Below are positions 36,601 to 48,520 of a DNA stretch of 64,000 bases, one piece after another. The stretch's first letter is position 1, and each line of letters begins with the position of its first letter. Source of the DNA: Effrenium voratum (Eukaryota > Sar > Dinophyceae > Suessiales > Symbiodiniaceae); assembly GCA_963377175.1 (NCBI GenBank), contig CAUJNA010001646.1:535650-599649 (forward strand), written 5' to 3'. The position numbers and the translations under genes are program-made. The notes under the pieces are model-generated. The model saw nothing but the letters and a program-made list of their open reading frames with translations, did no database searches and had not been told where the DNA came from.

Positions 36601-39600
36601 GGATGGACGAAATCCTGCACCACTGGGAAATCATTGTTATAGTTGGTATTTACAAGGGAATCATCACTCCAGGTTTCTCAGGTGGATTTTGTCTGAAGTT
36701 CATCAGATATAACCCGGAGTCTCCATGACCCTTTAAGAATGGGTCGACCCAATTATTTTGGGTAATGACCCCATTTTTCAAGGGTCATGGAGACTCCAGG
36801 TAATGAAGACTGTAGACAAGAATCCTGGCTTCTATTGGTAGAAGCTCGCTCGCGTACGTGCAGAAGACCAGGCGTGCGCAATTGAGCCATGGTGTGCATT
36901 CGTTTTCTAGATGGCACAAATGTGATGACGACGGCAGAGTACTCCCTGTGGCGGGACGAGCTGGGCAGGCAAGACGGAGACTGCTTGTTCGACGCGCTGC
37001 GACGCCATCTGGCCAAGAGATTCTCAGTTGCCTTTCGGTACCTGATTTTTCTTTCTATTTCGTTGCTTGGTGTTGATTGAAGATCAAACAGCAACGTGTT
37101 GAGAGCTGCCGTCCTTATCCCCACGTGTCAAGTATCCATGCAAGTAAGGATTGTATTTGCCGAATTTCAGACAGCTTGCGCTGGCTAGCGGCCCAGGCAT
37201 GTTGGGGCCGGAGAGTCAGTGGGATAACGCTGCGTGCCTGACGGTTGTTAGACGGCAATATATTGAAGCAGCCGCAGGTGAAGCAGAGGCGTTGGCAACT
37301 GGTGTTGACTTGCTGCATGCGGCGGCAAGGGGCGATGCACAACATGTGCTAGAGCTGTTGGAGAAGCCTCATGATCCCAATGCCTCCGACAGAAACAGCC
37401 ATGCGACACCCTTGCATAATGCTGCTGAGAACGGCCATTTGGAAGTTGTGCAGTGTTTGCTGGATGCCGGTGCTCAGAAGGAGAAGTCGACCGTCAGGGG
37501 CTTTACACCAATGCATCTTGCTGCACAGCATGCCCATCTCGCAGTTGTGCAGTGCTTGCTGGATGCCGGTGTTGACAACGAGAAGACAACCAACGAGGGC
37601 GGCACACCATTGCACCTTGCCGCACAGCGAGGCCATCAGGCAATTGTGCAGTGCTTGCTGGATGCTGGTGCTGATATAGAGAAGGCGACCAACGAGGGCG
37701 GCACACCATTGCACATAGCTGCACAGGAGGGTCATCAGGCAGTTGTGCAGTGCTTACTGGATGCCGGTGCTGACAAGGAGAAAACGACCGTCAGGGGCTT
37801 TACACCAATGCATTTTGCTGCACAGGAGGGTCATCAGGCAGTTGTGCAGTGTTTGCTGGATGCCGGTGCTGACAAGGAGAAGACTACCGTCAGGGGCTTT
37901 ACACCATTGCATCTTGCTGCACAGCATGGCCGTCTCGCAGTTGTGCAGTGCTTGCTGGATTGCGGTGCTGACAAGGAGAAGACGACCGTCAGGGGCTTTA
38001 CACCAATGCATCTTGCTGCACAGCATGGCCATCTCGCAGTTGTGCAGTGCTTGCTGGATGCCTGTGTTGACAACGAGAAGACAACCAACGAGGGCGGCAC
38101 ACCATTGCACCTTGCCGCACAGCGAGGTTATCAGGCAATTGTGCAGTGCTTGCTGGATGCTGGTGCTGATATAGAGAAGGCGACCAAGGAGGGCGGCACA
38201 CCATTGCACATAGCTGCACAGGAGGGTCATCAGGCAGTTGTGCAGTGTTTGCTGGATGCCGCTGCTGACAAGGAGAAGACGACCGTCAGGGGCTTTACAC
38301 CAATGCATCTTGCTGCACAGCATGGCCATCTCGCAGTTGTGCAGTGCTTGCTGGATGCCTGTGTTGACAACGAGAAGACAACCAACGAGGGCGGCACACC
38401 ATTGCACCTTGCCGCACAGCGAGGTTATCAGGCAATTGTGCAGTGCTTGCTGGATGCTGGTGCTGATATAGAGAAGGCGACCAAGGAGGGCGGCACACCA
38501 TTGCACATAGCTGCACAGGAGGGTCATCAGGCAGTTGTGCAGTGTTTGCTGGATGCCGGTGCTGACAAGGAGAAAACGACCGTCAAGGGCTTTACACCAA
38601 TGCATTTTGCTGCACAGGAGGGTCATCAAGCAGTTGTGCAGTGTTTGCTGGATGCCGGTGCTGACAAGGAGAAGACTACCGTCAGGGGCTTTACACCATT
38701 GCATCTTGCTGCACAGCATGGCCATCTCGCAGTTGTGCAGTGCCTGCTGGATGCCTGTGTTGACAACGAGAAGACAACCAACGAGGGCGGCACACCATTG
38801 CACCTTGCCGCACAGCGAGGTTATCAGGCAATTGTGCAGTGCTTGCTGGATGCTGGTGCTGATATAGAGAAGGCGACCAACGAGGGCGGCACACCATTGC
38901 ACATAGCTGCACAGGAGGGTCATCAGGCAGTTGTGCAGTGCTTACTGGATGCCGGTGCTGATGAAGAAAAGGCAATCCACAAGGATTCTACATCATTACA
39001 TGTTGCTGTACGGCATGGCCATCTGGCAGTTACGCATTTCTCTTGCTAGATTGTGGTGCTGACAAGGAGAGATCGACCAGCAGGAGCTTTACGCCATTGC
39101 ATTTTGCTGCACAGCATGGCCATTTGGCAGTTGCGCAGTGCTTGCTAGATTGCGGCGCTGACAAGGAGAAGACTACCGTCAGGGGCTTTACACCAATGCA
39201 TCTTGCTGCACAGCATGGCCATCTCGCAGTTGTGCAGTGCTTGCTGGATGCCTGTGTTGACAACGAGAAGACAACCAACGAGGGCGGCACACCATTGCAC
39301 ATTGCTGCACACGAGGGTCATCAGGCAGTTGTGCAGTGCTTGCTGGATGCCCTTGCTGACAAAGAAAAGGCAACCGAGGGCTTTACACCATTGCACGTTG
39401 CTGCACGGCCATCAGGCAGGGTGCTGACAAAGGGGGAGGTTGAAGCCGCCCGCGGTTTCGCAATCAGTTGTCCCCGCAGGTCCTTTTGTGGTACATGACC
39501 TTTAGCCATCACCCAAAACAAAGCAAGCAATCCGCTAAAAGACGATGCCAGGGACGATGCGCACTTATTGCTGTTTTCTGGCTCGAACACGAGCTCACCT

Positions 39601-42600
39601 GAGGGTAAGACGAGCTCGCCATGACAAACATCCTTTACTAGGTGATTCCTTACATCTTAGATCCAGTTGGTGAGTCGTTGTGTTTTGCCAAGATATGCTC
39701 TTTTTGTTTGGCTGTGCCAGTTGCACCGGTTCCTTGATGCCAAGGTTTACAGGGTGGTCCTGTGTAGACCCTATGGAATCTCCAAAGCGCCAAGAGCGCC
39801 AAAAGAGGAAAGTCAATCCATTCTAATGTTTTGTGCAGAGGTATAGTTCAGACTATTGGATCAGCTGTGTGAGTGGGACCCCAACTCGGACTGCCATAAT
39901 CTTCCCGGATCGTGGGTGAACAGAGGCTTGAGGGTTTGGAACGCCCTGCAAACCGCCGATTCCTTTTGAGAGATGTTCAGATTTTCCCTAAATGTTGCAA
40001 GTCATTAGAAAGCAGGAATGCCCTGCGATTCAATGGTTAATAGTTGGTTGACTTGCAACATGTGGGGAATCATTTGTACTTTTACCCCGTCTCATATGAG
40101 CGGTACCCGGGAAGTTAACCAGGAGATAGCCTTGCAAGGGGCTCATTCCTGCGGACTGGGCGGAAATCAAGCACTTGGTGTTGAGCAACTTATCCATTGG
40201 GAGAACTTTTGCCTGAGGTCGGCATATGATGGCTAGCAAGGCTCCCTCGCAGGTGGTTTCAAAGGGACAAATCCGCGAACTTTGGGACATTCCACTTGCC
40301 CGAGGAGTGGTACGTGCCCGCACCTTAGAGCTCGGCGTTTCTTGTGCGCTTGGTCTCCTTTTGTCTTGAGATTTCACGCAAGGGATTCCCAAAGAAGAAT
40401 GGGACAGATCTGTTTCACAGCACAGATTTGCCACTGGCAGTTGTTAGGAGGGAAGGGGGGGGTGTTTGGGCACTGACTTGCAAGCATACTGAGTCAGTGC
40501 AAGCCTCTCTCAACACAGTTTCTGGGCTCTGTCTTGCGTTAACCCCATAGCGAACTATCAATTCGAATGGAGGTGTCCTGGACATTTTGTCTTGAGCATA
40601 TGCATACTGAGCGTGACACCAGAATTTTGGCTCTCGGATGAGCTCGAAGCAGCTTACTCTGAGAGCAGCCTAGCACTATTTGTCGACTGCGTGCCTGCCT
40701 TTCGGCAAGCCTATCAACGTATGAGTAACCGTCAAACACAAAACCGGTGTCCACTGTAAAGGGGATGATATGAGTCACACCCACCAAATGAACATTGGGA
40801 AATGGTGTTTACTCACCAACATGCAGTGTCATTGGAGGGAGCACAATGATGATGAACTATTCCCACATAAGTGGGCCATAGCTATGGCTCACAAGAGTTT
40901 ACATGCCCTTTTACCACGGCGAAAGCCTGCCTACTCAGTGGACTTGACAAGCCACCACGAAGCCAGCGTCAGCAACCCGGACTGCTTGTAGCTCGTTTCG
41001 GTCCCCGTATTTGACACATTGTCCATACTTAGCCCCTTTTGGGGCATGAAGGCAGGACAAATTCAAGATCCAGGTTGTTGATTGCATGTTCTAAAAGAGA
41101 GGACACGTCTCAATGGTTGGCTTCATGGGTTCCATTCTCCAAAGGGGTTCCATCCTTAATCCCAACATCAGATGGTTTTCGTGAATCATCCTTGCTGTGT
41201 GGATTCGGATGAGAGATCCCCCGAATTTTGAACCTTCAAAGCTCTTGCATTTTGACAGCCACTCGACCAAGGACGCCTCCTTATCTTTCCGCGCGCTCCG
41301 GCATTGCCACCTATGAACTCATGCACAGGACAGGTCGGATAGAGGTCGAGTGGACACGTCACACAAGTTGATGCGTTTGCTGTTTGTTGCGCAACGCTTT
41401 GGTTGGATTGATGGGCCAACGGGCAGTGCACATGAGGCAATAAGATACCGCTTCAAATGTATATATTTAAGTAGTGACAGCTCCTTTTGTGGGGACCCCT
41501 GTTTTGTGGTTGGGTTTGAACCTGCCGTATTCTGAGTTGTTGCGTGTTACTGGGACAATTCATGCTCAGCGAGATGTACGCTGCATATTACGAAGCAGGG
41601 ATAGGCTACAAATGACTCTCTGGGAGTGAGCTGAGCTATGCATTCTACTCTGGAAGTGAAAGGGGTCCTTTCCAGCATGTTGGTGTTCACCCGGACTCTC
41701 CGAGTCGACTTATGTTTGTGCCTGTCCATTTTGTTCCCACGCCACAACTAATATGGGTATTTTGAATTCCGAGTGTAGCATTCAGACTGTGACTGATGAC
41801 ATCGCAACAATAACCCTCACATCCCATTACTTGTTGACTGCGTCTCGATTGCTGAGCCCTCTTTGAACAAAGGACTAGGTTTCTTGGGTGGCATCTTCAG
41901 ATAGAGGTACCATCTTCCACATTCCCCCCCCACCCACCCCCCCCACCCTTGTGGCATATTGAAGGGAAACCAACCCAGTTTCCGTCCTTGGCAAAGCTAG
42001 TAAGTCAAACAAAATAAATGCCCAGTCCCAAGTCATTGAAACACGTAGCCTGAGAAGCTTTAGGGCTTCATATTGCTCGCTGGTAGGATGTATCCGTTTG
42101 GAAGCAACTTTGTCTTAATGTGTTCTTGTGAAAAGCCGGTAAGCACCGAATCACCGCGCAGGGAAGGCATCAACATGGACCACCTCTTTCGCTGCACGCA
42201 GTACGCGGGAGATCTGGCGCCACTTCTCAATAACATGCGGAAGCTGCGTTGCGGAAGCTGAGGGGGCAAGTGAGCCACAATCAAAACCCGGCTGGATGAA
42301 GGTTAGTAAGGGGCAGTTCCAGCCACAAATAGTTGCGGCCGCCTTTCTAATTCTTTACATGGTTCTGGGTTCATCATTTTTGTAACAGGTTTTGATTGTG
42401 ACTCAAGTGGGTACCAACCTTGGCTATACCATGCTATAGCCATCTGCGACTTGCAGCCCTCGGGCCATTTTCAACTTCAATGGGGGGTCAAAAGGTAAAC
42501 TGACCGAAGCCGAAAAGATCCTTCCGAGCGATGTTGGACAGGCCCTTTTTGCCACAAAGATTCCTTTCATCCAAAAGGGCGCATGTGACTTCAATGTATG

Positions 42601-43098
42601 TTAAATCCCTCAAAAAACAGCGTTGTGTGACTCTACTGTCATGTGGTGCCGAGAAACACGGGGGTCGCAATAGGGGTCCACAAACGTTGCAACTCATGGC
42701 CATCTCAAGGCTTGTCCAACTGAAACGCTGAAACGTTTGGTTCGAAGAAGGCCACGTCACATACGTTCTGGTCCAATCATAGCGACACCGGGGGCTTGAA
42801 CCGGAATCCTTATGCTCAGTGCACGCAGAGACATATTGGCCATGGGTCAAAGTCCAAATCGTACCCCCAGTGAACATCCCAATCCAACCACTAAAATAGG
42901 TTCTAAAATGGGTGGTGCACCGAAAGCCCCAAAATGGGATCCCATCGGTTTTGACCCACAGCCATATGCTTTTTGGACCCCAGGTCTCAGCCAAGCGCTT
43001 CCCTTGTGCCCGAGGTGTTGCTCCCAGACGGCTGGGGCCATGCCACGCTGAACCACGGTTTCGGCGTGGGCATCGGCGTGCTCTACGACCTCGCCTGA
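30692..43098 (+). CDS. JmjC-domain protein, JMJD8-type cupin (exons)
   Basis: Exons on the + strand read in order as a JmjC cupin. 30692 to about 30793 has EKFRDLGRPVLVRNFA (the entry strand RPVLVRN is typical). 31007-31105 reads VHSRQQFNLGPIAYPNLIGA. 32393-32510 reads HGNTSNYYASHSPGSSERCE and ends at GTAAGT. 33530-33579 reads ILDRDLTETETFGKVK. 35227-35343 reads QYFWGGDRSGAALHFHAAAF then NVLFIGEK, with the HxH iron-site motif in the form seen in JMJD8-like proteins. About 42162-42213 has MDHLFRCTQYAGD. Terminal exon 43015-43098 reads VLLPDGWGHATLNHGFGVGI, carrying the second-strand His, with stop TGA at 43096. 33579 joins 35227 in phase (FGKVK-ELLPRINHL). The exon that should encode the segment after GEK was not found between 35344 and 42161, where an ankyrin gene lies. 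Family role: Fe(II)/2-oxoglutarate oxygenase fold, though JMJD8-like members may lack activity. Alternatively these are two separate partial genes. Confidence 0.6.
31921..31980 (-). mobile_element. Family C element, partial, reverse
   Basis: Reverse strand reads GTGACAACCCCAAAATGGTG then GTGTCCTTTTGGTTTCACTT, the left half of family C. It lies in an intron of the JmjC gene. Confidence 0.5.
32521..32607 (+). mobile_element. Family C element 10 bases after a splice donor
   Basis: ATGACACGTCAAAATAGGTG, then CTTTCCATTTGGTCTCTCTG and TATCCTCAAAACAT. The GTAAGT donor of the preceding exon is at 32511. Confidence 0.55.
33602..33719 (+). mobile_element. Family E element, complete
   Basis: Left end GACTCACTCCCCGAGTTCCG and right end CCACTTAGGAAGTGAGAC are inverted repeats. 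Internal blocks are CTTCTTGGGGGC, CTTTAGTGGCAAA and TTTGTTGGCCAAT. It starts about 22 bases after an exon of the JmjC gene. Confidence 0.65.
34958..35064 (+). mobile_element. Family E element, complete
   Basis: GCTTCACTCCCTGAGTTCAT to CCACTCAGGAAGTGAGTC. Shares CTTCTTGGGAAGACAGTTTT-AGCGGCA and GTTTTGGGCCATCC with the 33602 and 50851 copies. Confidence 0.65.
35526..35634 (-). mobile_element. Family C element, complete, reverse
   Basis: CGTGTCTTGCGAGGGTACCC and GGGTTCCCTTCTTTGACACA are inverted repeats. Confidence 0.6.
35786..35922. mobile_element. Possible family F element
   Basis: GGGTTGATCAATATTCC at the left and TTTTGATCAACCCCAG at the right are inverted repeats about 137 bases apart. Similar ends recur at 56041. 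Confidence 0.45.
36169..36304 (+). mobile_element. Family B element, complete
   Basis: ATACTGTGGATGGACGAAAT to GTGGATCTCGTCCATCAGG. Interior TTTCAAGCCATGGTTGAAAC and TCATTCCAGGGTTTCTGAAT match other copies. Confidence 0.7.
36594..36712 (+). mobile_element. Family B element, abutting family A
   Basis: ATACTGTGGATGGACGAAAT start, then GGTATTTACAAGGGAATCAT and CTCAGGTGGATTTTGTC. The right end is decayed. A family A copy begins right after it. Confidence 0.6.
36714..36801. mobile_element. Family A element, complete
   Basis: CCGGAGTCTCCATGACCC and GGGTCATGGAGACTCCAGG are near-perfect inverted repeats. The middle is TTATTTTGGGTAATGACCCC. Confidence 0.75.
36889..39498 (+). CDS. OTU-like plus ankyrin-repeat protein, frameshifted
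   Basis: Exon 1 from ATG 36889 reads MVCIRFLDGTNVMTTAEYSL, and GRQDGDCLFDALRRHLAKR matches the catalytic-Cys motif of OTU deubiquitinases (DGDCLF). Two splicings keep frame: intron 37038-37170, or 37038-37091 plus 37144-37174 with a middle exon NVLRAAVLIPTCQVSMQ. WDNAACLTVVRRQY then resembles a later OTU strand, but no catalytic His is evident, so the domain may be truncated. From about 37305 come about 20 ankyrin repeats of 33 residues (GFTPLHLAAQHGHLAVVQ type), probably a protein-binding solenoid. The first frame stops at 39047 because of a 2-base insertion near 39030. The next frame continues four more repeats from 39043, the last one deleted, with TGA at 39496. Either a decaying gene or a sequencing error. 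It lies in the gap of the JmjC gene, same strand. Confidence 0.7.
37400..39420 (+). repeat. 99-base ankyrin unit with 297-base higher-order repeat
   Basis: Each ankyrin repeat is 99 bases. Blocks of three repeats (types ending VDNEK, ADIEK, ADKEK) recur at 297-base spacing with almost no DNA changes, most clearly from 37980 to 38570, which indicates recent tandem duplication. Confidence 0.85.
39499..42161. other. Spacer with possible decayed coding sequence
   Basis: Coding-like pieces without splice support on the + strand: 40096-40234 (MSGTREVNQEIALQGAHSCG), 40228-40368 (MASKAPSQVVSKGQIRELWD) and 40610-40756 (PEFWLSDELEAAYSESSLAL). These may be remnants of one gene or retroelement. I recognise no family. 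Confidence 0.35.
41923..41950. repeat. C-rich tract
   Basis: CCCCCCCCACCCACCCCCCC. Confidence 0.8.
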
Positions 43099-43580
43099 CA
43101 TCGGAGCGAGCGGAGCGGAACGCGGAGGGCGCGCCATCGGGCGCCATCGGCGCGGATGGCGCGGGAGCTTCCCCATCCTGAACCCAGGAATCCTTCAACT
43201 CCCAGGGAAATCGTGTTGGTTGGAAAAAGTAATGTTCGAAAGAGTGGGTAACCCACATCTTCAGGATGTCCCGTTTCAACCGCTTCAGTTTCTTCCAGCC
43301 TCAACTTCCCGTTTTAGGGTCCCGCCAAGAAAGGTATCAACACTAAAAGGGTTCTCTGGTTCTGCCAGGGTCAGGTACCTGGGGTTTCTGGGATTCAGTT
43401 TGTTGTTTTTTTGGTCTGAAGGTTAGCTACAATGTGCCGGAATCTTCAACACGATGTGGTTCTTGTCTTGATTAGGGGTGTCAAAAGTCGAAGTGTTCGG
43501 TGCTTCTGTGTCACCTTTGGTCCAAGTCACCCATGTCGGAGTCCTGGCCGCATAGCTTTAGATTGCCCTGCCAAACGGGT

Positions 43581-43650
43581 ATGTGTCAAACTAGGGAGCC
43601 CCATGGTGGCGTTCTTGCTGGCTTCACTTTAAACCAACCTAAACAGGCTA
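43581..43650 (+). mobile_element. Family C element, left part
   Basis: ATGTGTCAAACTAGGGAGCC then CCATGGTGGCGTTCTTGCTG and AAACCAACCTAAACAGG. Confidence 0.5.
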
Positions 43651-45706
43651 CAACCTCGAACCACGCGGCAAATTGGAGAGCTGTCAGCCGCAAGCCGCAT
43701 GCAACGGGCTGAACACGCCGCCTTTACTGACCGCCCGAATGGGAGGTTGGGGCGGGCAGTTGTGTCCGCTGTTCGGTACTCTCTGCGGACTTGGCAGCTG
43801 TGGGTCAATGATTGCCTGGGGCCTTTTGCGACCTTCAACCTTTGACCTTTTTTAAAGCATGTCTGGTTCCCCACGAACTACTGCTAGGAAAACACAAACT
43901 CGTTGCATCATCTCAGTCTGATCAAGGCCTTGAAGTGAACAGTTGTTGGTGTAGAACACACGATTGAACAACAAAGGCACGGGCCTGGTTCGAGAGGTTT
44001 CACCAACTCCTTCGTGTTGCCAGTGTGAGTGTGTGTTTAGTATAGTGCTTTTGAGAGGGTCCAGAGGCAGCAATGACTATTCAAGCAGGCTTTGCCACGT
44101 TTCCCACCGTGCCCTGACTATGTGTTGAGTAACATGTAACCTTTGCAATGGCCACTCCGTGGCAGGTTGAATAAACAATGGGCCCAGAGTCCCGACCTTA
44201 AATTAATCGTAGTGTTTGCTAGTGTAATGGTCCTGCGCGTGTTGCAAAGTGAAATGCTTGGCTGAAGGAGAGCTGTCCATCCCGCGTTGACGCACCTTAC
44301 TTTGAGCATGATTTTGTTGCCAGCGTATTCGTTTCTTGTTGAATGTGATGCTAAGCCTTGCTGAGACGATGCGAAGTAGCACACATGTACCATCTACATG
44401 TTACTCACTTTCGGCTATTCATGCATCGCAGATGTCTGTCCAACGCGCTACTTTAATATTATGTCACTCATGTGCATGGTACCTGTTGCTTGCAGCAGGG
44501 ACATCTGCCTTCTCTTTTTTCACAGCATCCTCGAAAAGGATTCGCCTAGCCGTCCAGCTCGATGGTTTAGCATTCTCGTAAGTTCCGCCGTATTGACAGC
44601 CATTGTCAGGGTTCCTTGTTAGAACACTATGACTATGCCCCACACGAATGAACTTGACCCGCCAGTCTGCGCCAGCGCATGTCCAAACTGTGCAAAGCAC
44701 AGGACGCTAGCAAGGACACAAAAGCTTAGCTGCACAGTGACTGCCCTAGTTGTTTGCAAGTGAACCAACTATACTCACGCAACCAAGATCAACACCGATT
44801 AGTAGGGTTTCTTGCTCCCTGCAATGAGTTACGGCATCCGCAGTATTTGTTTGAGTGGACACTTTCTGGATTTGGTAGATACGGCCACTCGGATGTCCGT
44901 GCCGGCATGGGATCAAGGCAGACCTGCTTTTAGTCCGTGGGGTTTGCTTCAAAGATTCGCATGTTTGTTTCGCCTATCAGGGGCTGACTGACCCACTCCA
45001 AAGCGTCCATATGCTGATAAAGATGTGACTACAATTCGCGACAGGCAAAGGCACTGGCACTTGTGCTCTTCCAAAGAGGGAAATTGTGGGAAAGGTAAAC
45101 CCAGATCGGCGACTGCCATGTTAAGTATTTAGGAACATATTCCTTTGGAAACCTGAAATCACCAATTCCAGCTGCCGTTCTGGAGGTCAAGTCGGTAGTG
45201 AAAGTACGGTCAATGCTGCATGGATGATCGGAAGGACTGGTATCAATCGGATGGATTCCCCACGAAAGTAGAAGCACCTTGACAGTCAACAGATGATACG
45301 AGCTTGTCCGGTACACGCTCACTGCCCGACTGTGTCTTTGCTTTTTGTGCAACCAGTTAGCAAGGATCGAGTTTATTTGACCTTGCAGAGGTTTTGAATT
45401 GACAAGCCCAAGGCCAAACAGATCGTGGGTGGGTGTCCCACGATTGAGGTTTTAACCCCCCCTACCTTTGGAAAGAAGCAGCAATTGCTCCGGCCAGAAC
45501 TTGGTGGCTCCCAGCCATCCCCTTAGTTTTTAGCCTTTTAGTCTTTAGTGGTAGTTTCCATTTAACCCACAAAAAGTTAAACTTTTAGCGGGGGATCTGA
45601 GGGCAGCCCAGAGAAACCAACCTGTCGGCCGAGGCTCCGTCATGAACATGAGTGCCGGGCCGCCAAGGGACGCGATTTTTGGGTTTCGAGCGCTCCGGAA
45701 ACGAGT

Positions 45707-45790
45707 CTGTCTCAAGATACTGGGGTCCCTCCATGGCGATGTTCCCTTTGGTTTCCCTGTCAACCAACCGAAGGGTGCCTCCAAACACGT
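45707..45790 (+). mobile_element. Family C element
   Basis: TCTGTCTCAAGATACTGGGG, CCCTTTGGTTTCCCTG, CAACCAACCGAAGGGTGCCT then CCAAACACG. The ends are partly inverted repeats. Confidence 0.55.
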
Positions 45791-46114
45791 GCATATTGTG
45801 ATGTCCCTTTTAGACATCTACCCACCAAGAGGAAGGTTATCTGAGATGGTTGGTGTCCGTCCTTAAAATCAGGCCCCAAACCAGGAAACCCATAAAATAG
45901 GTATACATAATATATATATATATATGCATATATACTTTAGAGCCTCCGGCTCAGTCCGCCGACATTGTCCTCTCCCTTTTCTCCTTCTTCCTCTCTTCCT
46001 TGTCTCCCTTGTGTGTTCTGTCGTCCTCTCTCCCTCCCTCTGCTCCCATCCTCCCCATCCCCCCAAGCCTCTCTCTCCCCACTCTCCCTCTCTCGTATGT
46101 ATGCATGCATGTAC

Positions 46115-46118
<4 letters not shown>

Positions 46119-46147
<29 letters not shown>

Positions 46148-46161
46148 TGTATGTATGTATG

Positions 46162-46192
<31 letters not shown>

Positions 46193-46466
46193 TGTATGTA
46201 TGTATGTATGTATGTATGTATGTATGTATGTATGTATGTATGTATGTATGTATGTATGTATGTATGTATGTATGTATGTATGTATGTATGTATGTATGTA
46301 TGTATGTATGTATGTATGTATGTATGTATGTATGTATGTATGTATGTATGTATGTATGTATGTATGTATGTATGTATGTATGTATGTATGTATGTATGTA
46401 TGTATGTATGTATGTATGTATGTATGTATGTATGTATGTATGTATGTATGTATGTATGTATGTATG

Positions 46467-46497
<31 letters not shown>

Positions 46498-46929
46498 TGT
46501 ATGTATGTATGTATGTATGTATGTATGTATGTATGTATGTATGTATGTATGTATGTATGTATGTATGTATGTATGTATGTATGTATGTATGTATGTATGT
46601 ATGTATGTATGTATGTATGTATGTATGTATGTATGTATGTATGTGTATGTATGTATGTATGTATGTATGTATGTATGTATGTATGTATGTATGTATGTAT
46701 GTATGTATGTATGTATGTATGTATGTATGTATGTATGTATGTATGTATGTATGTATGTATGTATGTATGTATGTATGTATGTATGTATGTATGTATGTAT
46801 GTATGTATGTATGTATGTATGTATGTATGTATGTATGTATGTATGTATGTATGTATGTATGTATGTATGTATGTATGTATGTATGTATGTATGTATGTAT
46901 GTATGTATGTATGTATGTATGTATGTATG

Positions 46930-46960
<31 letters not shown>

Positions 46961-47090
46961 TGTATGTAATGTATGTATGTATGTATGTAATGTAATGTAA
47001 TGTAATGTAATGTAATGTAATGTAATGTAATGTAATGTAATGTAATGTAATGTAATGTATGTATGTAATGTATGTATGTATGTATGTATG

Positions 47091-47122
<32 letters not shown>

Positions 47123-47472
47123 TGTATGTATGTATGTATGTATGTATGTATGTATGTATGTATGTATGTATGTATGTATGTATGTATGTATGTATGTATG
47201 TATGTATGTATGTATGTATGTATGTATGTATGTATGTATGTATGTATGTATGTATGTATGTATGTATGTATGTATGTATGTATGTATGTATGTATGTATG
47301 TATGTATGTATGTATGTATGTATGTATGTATGTATGTATGTATGTATGTATGTATGTATGTATGTATGTATGTATGTATGTATGTATGTATGTATGTATG
47401 TATGTATGTATGTATGTATGTATGTATGTATGTATGTATGTATGTATGTATGTATGTATGTATGTATGTATG

Positions 47473-47503
<31 letters not shown>

Positions 47504-47545
47504 TGTATGTATGTATGTATGTATGTATGTATGTATGTATGTATG

Positions 47546-47576
<31 letters not shown>

Positions 47577-47586
47577 TGTATGTATG

Positions 47587-47617
<31 letters not shown>

Positions 47618-47821
47618 TGTATGTATGTATGTATGTATGTATGTATGTATGTATGTATGTATGTATGTATGTATGTATGTATGTATGTATGTATGTATGT
47701 ATGTATGTATGTATGTATGTATGTATGTATGTATGTATGTATGTATGTATGTATGTATGTATGTATGTATGTATGTATGTATGTATGTATGTGTATGTAT
47801 GTATGTATGTATGTATGTATG

Positions 47822-47852
<31 letters not shown>

Positions 47853-47993
47853 TGTATGTATGTATGTATGTATGTATGTATATGTAATGTATGTATGTAT
47901 GTATGTATGTATGTATGTATGTATGTATGTATGTATGTATGTATGTATGTATGTATGTATGTATGTATGTATGTATGTATGTATGTATGTATG

Positions 47994-48024
<31 letters not shown>

Positions 48025-48322
48025 TGTGTGTATGTATGTATGTATGTATGTATGTATGTATGTATGTATGTATGTATGTATGTATGTATGTATGTATGTA
48101 TGTATGTATGTATGTATGTATGTATGTATGTATGTATGTATGTATGTATGTATGTATGTATGTATGTGTATGTATGTATGTATGTATGTATGTATGTATG
48201 TATGTATGTATGTATGTATGTATGTATGTATGTATGTATGTATGTATGTATGTATGTGTATGTATGTATGTATGTATGTATGTATGTATGTATGTATGTA
48301 TGTATGTATGTATGTATGTATG

Positions 48323-48353
<31 letters not shown>

Positions 48354-48367
48354 TGTATGTATGTATG

Positions 48368-48399
<32 letters not shown>

Positions 48400-48489
48400 T
48401 GTATGTATGTATGTATGTATGTATGTATGTATGTATGTATGTATGTATGTATGTATGTATGTATGTATGTATGTATGTATGTATGTATG

Positions 48490-48520
<31 letters not shown>

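Larger units (their letters stand above)
43099..46080. other. Spacer, no supported gene
   Basis: Family C copies lie at 43581 and 45707. Several mid-length open frames on the - strand (43629-45352) are not backed by start context, splice signals or a known motif. Confidence 0.35.

Noticed and set aside
37754..38923. 389-residue Cys/His-rich - frame
   Set aside because: Shadow of the ankyrin array on the opposite strand.
43629..45352. Series of 70-107 residue frames on the - strand
   Set aside because: Some look coding-like, but no start context, splice pairs or motifs were found and no other - strand gene exists in the window.
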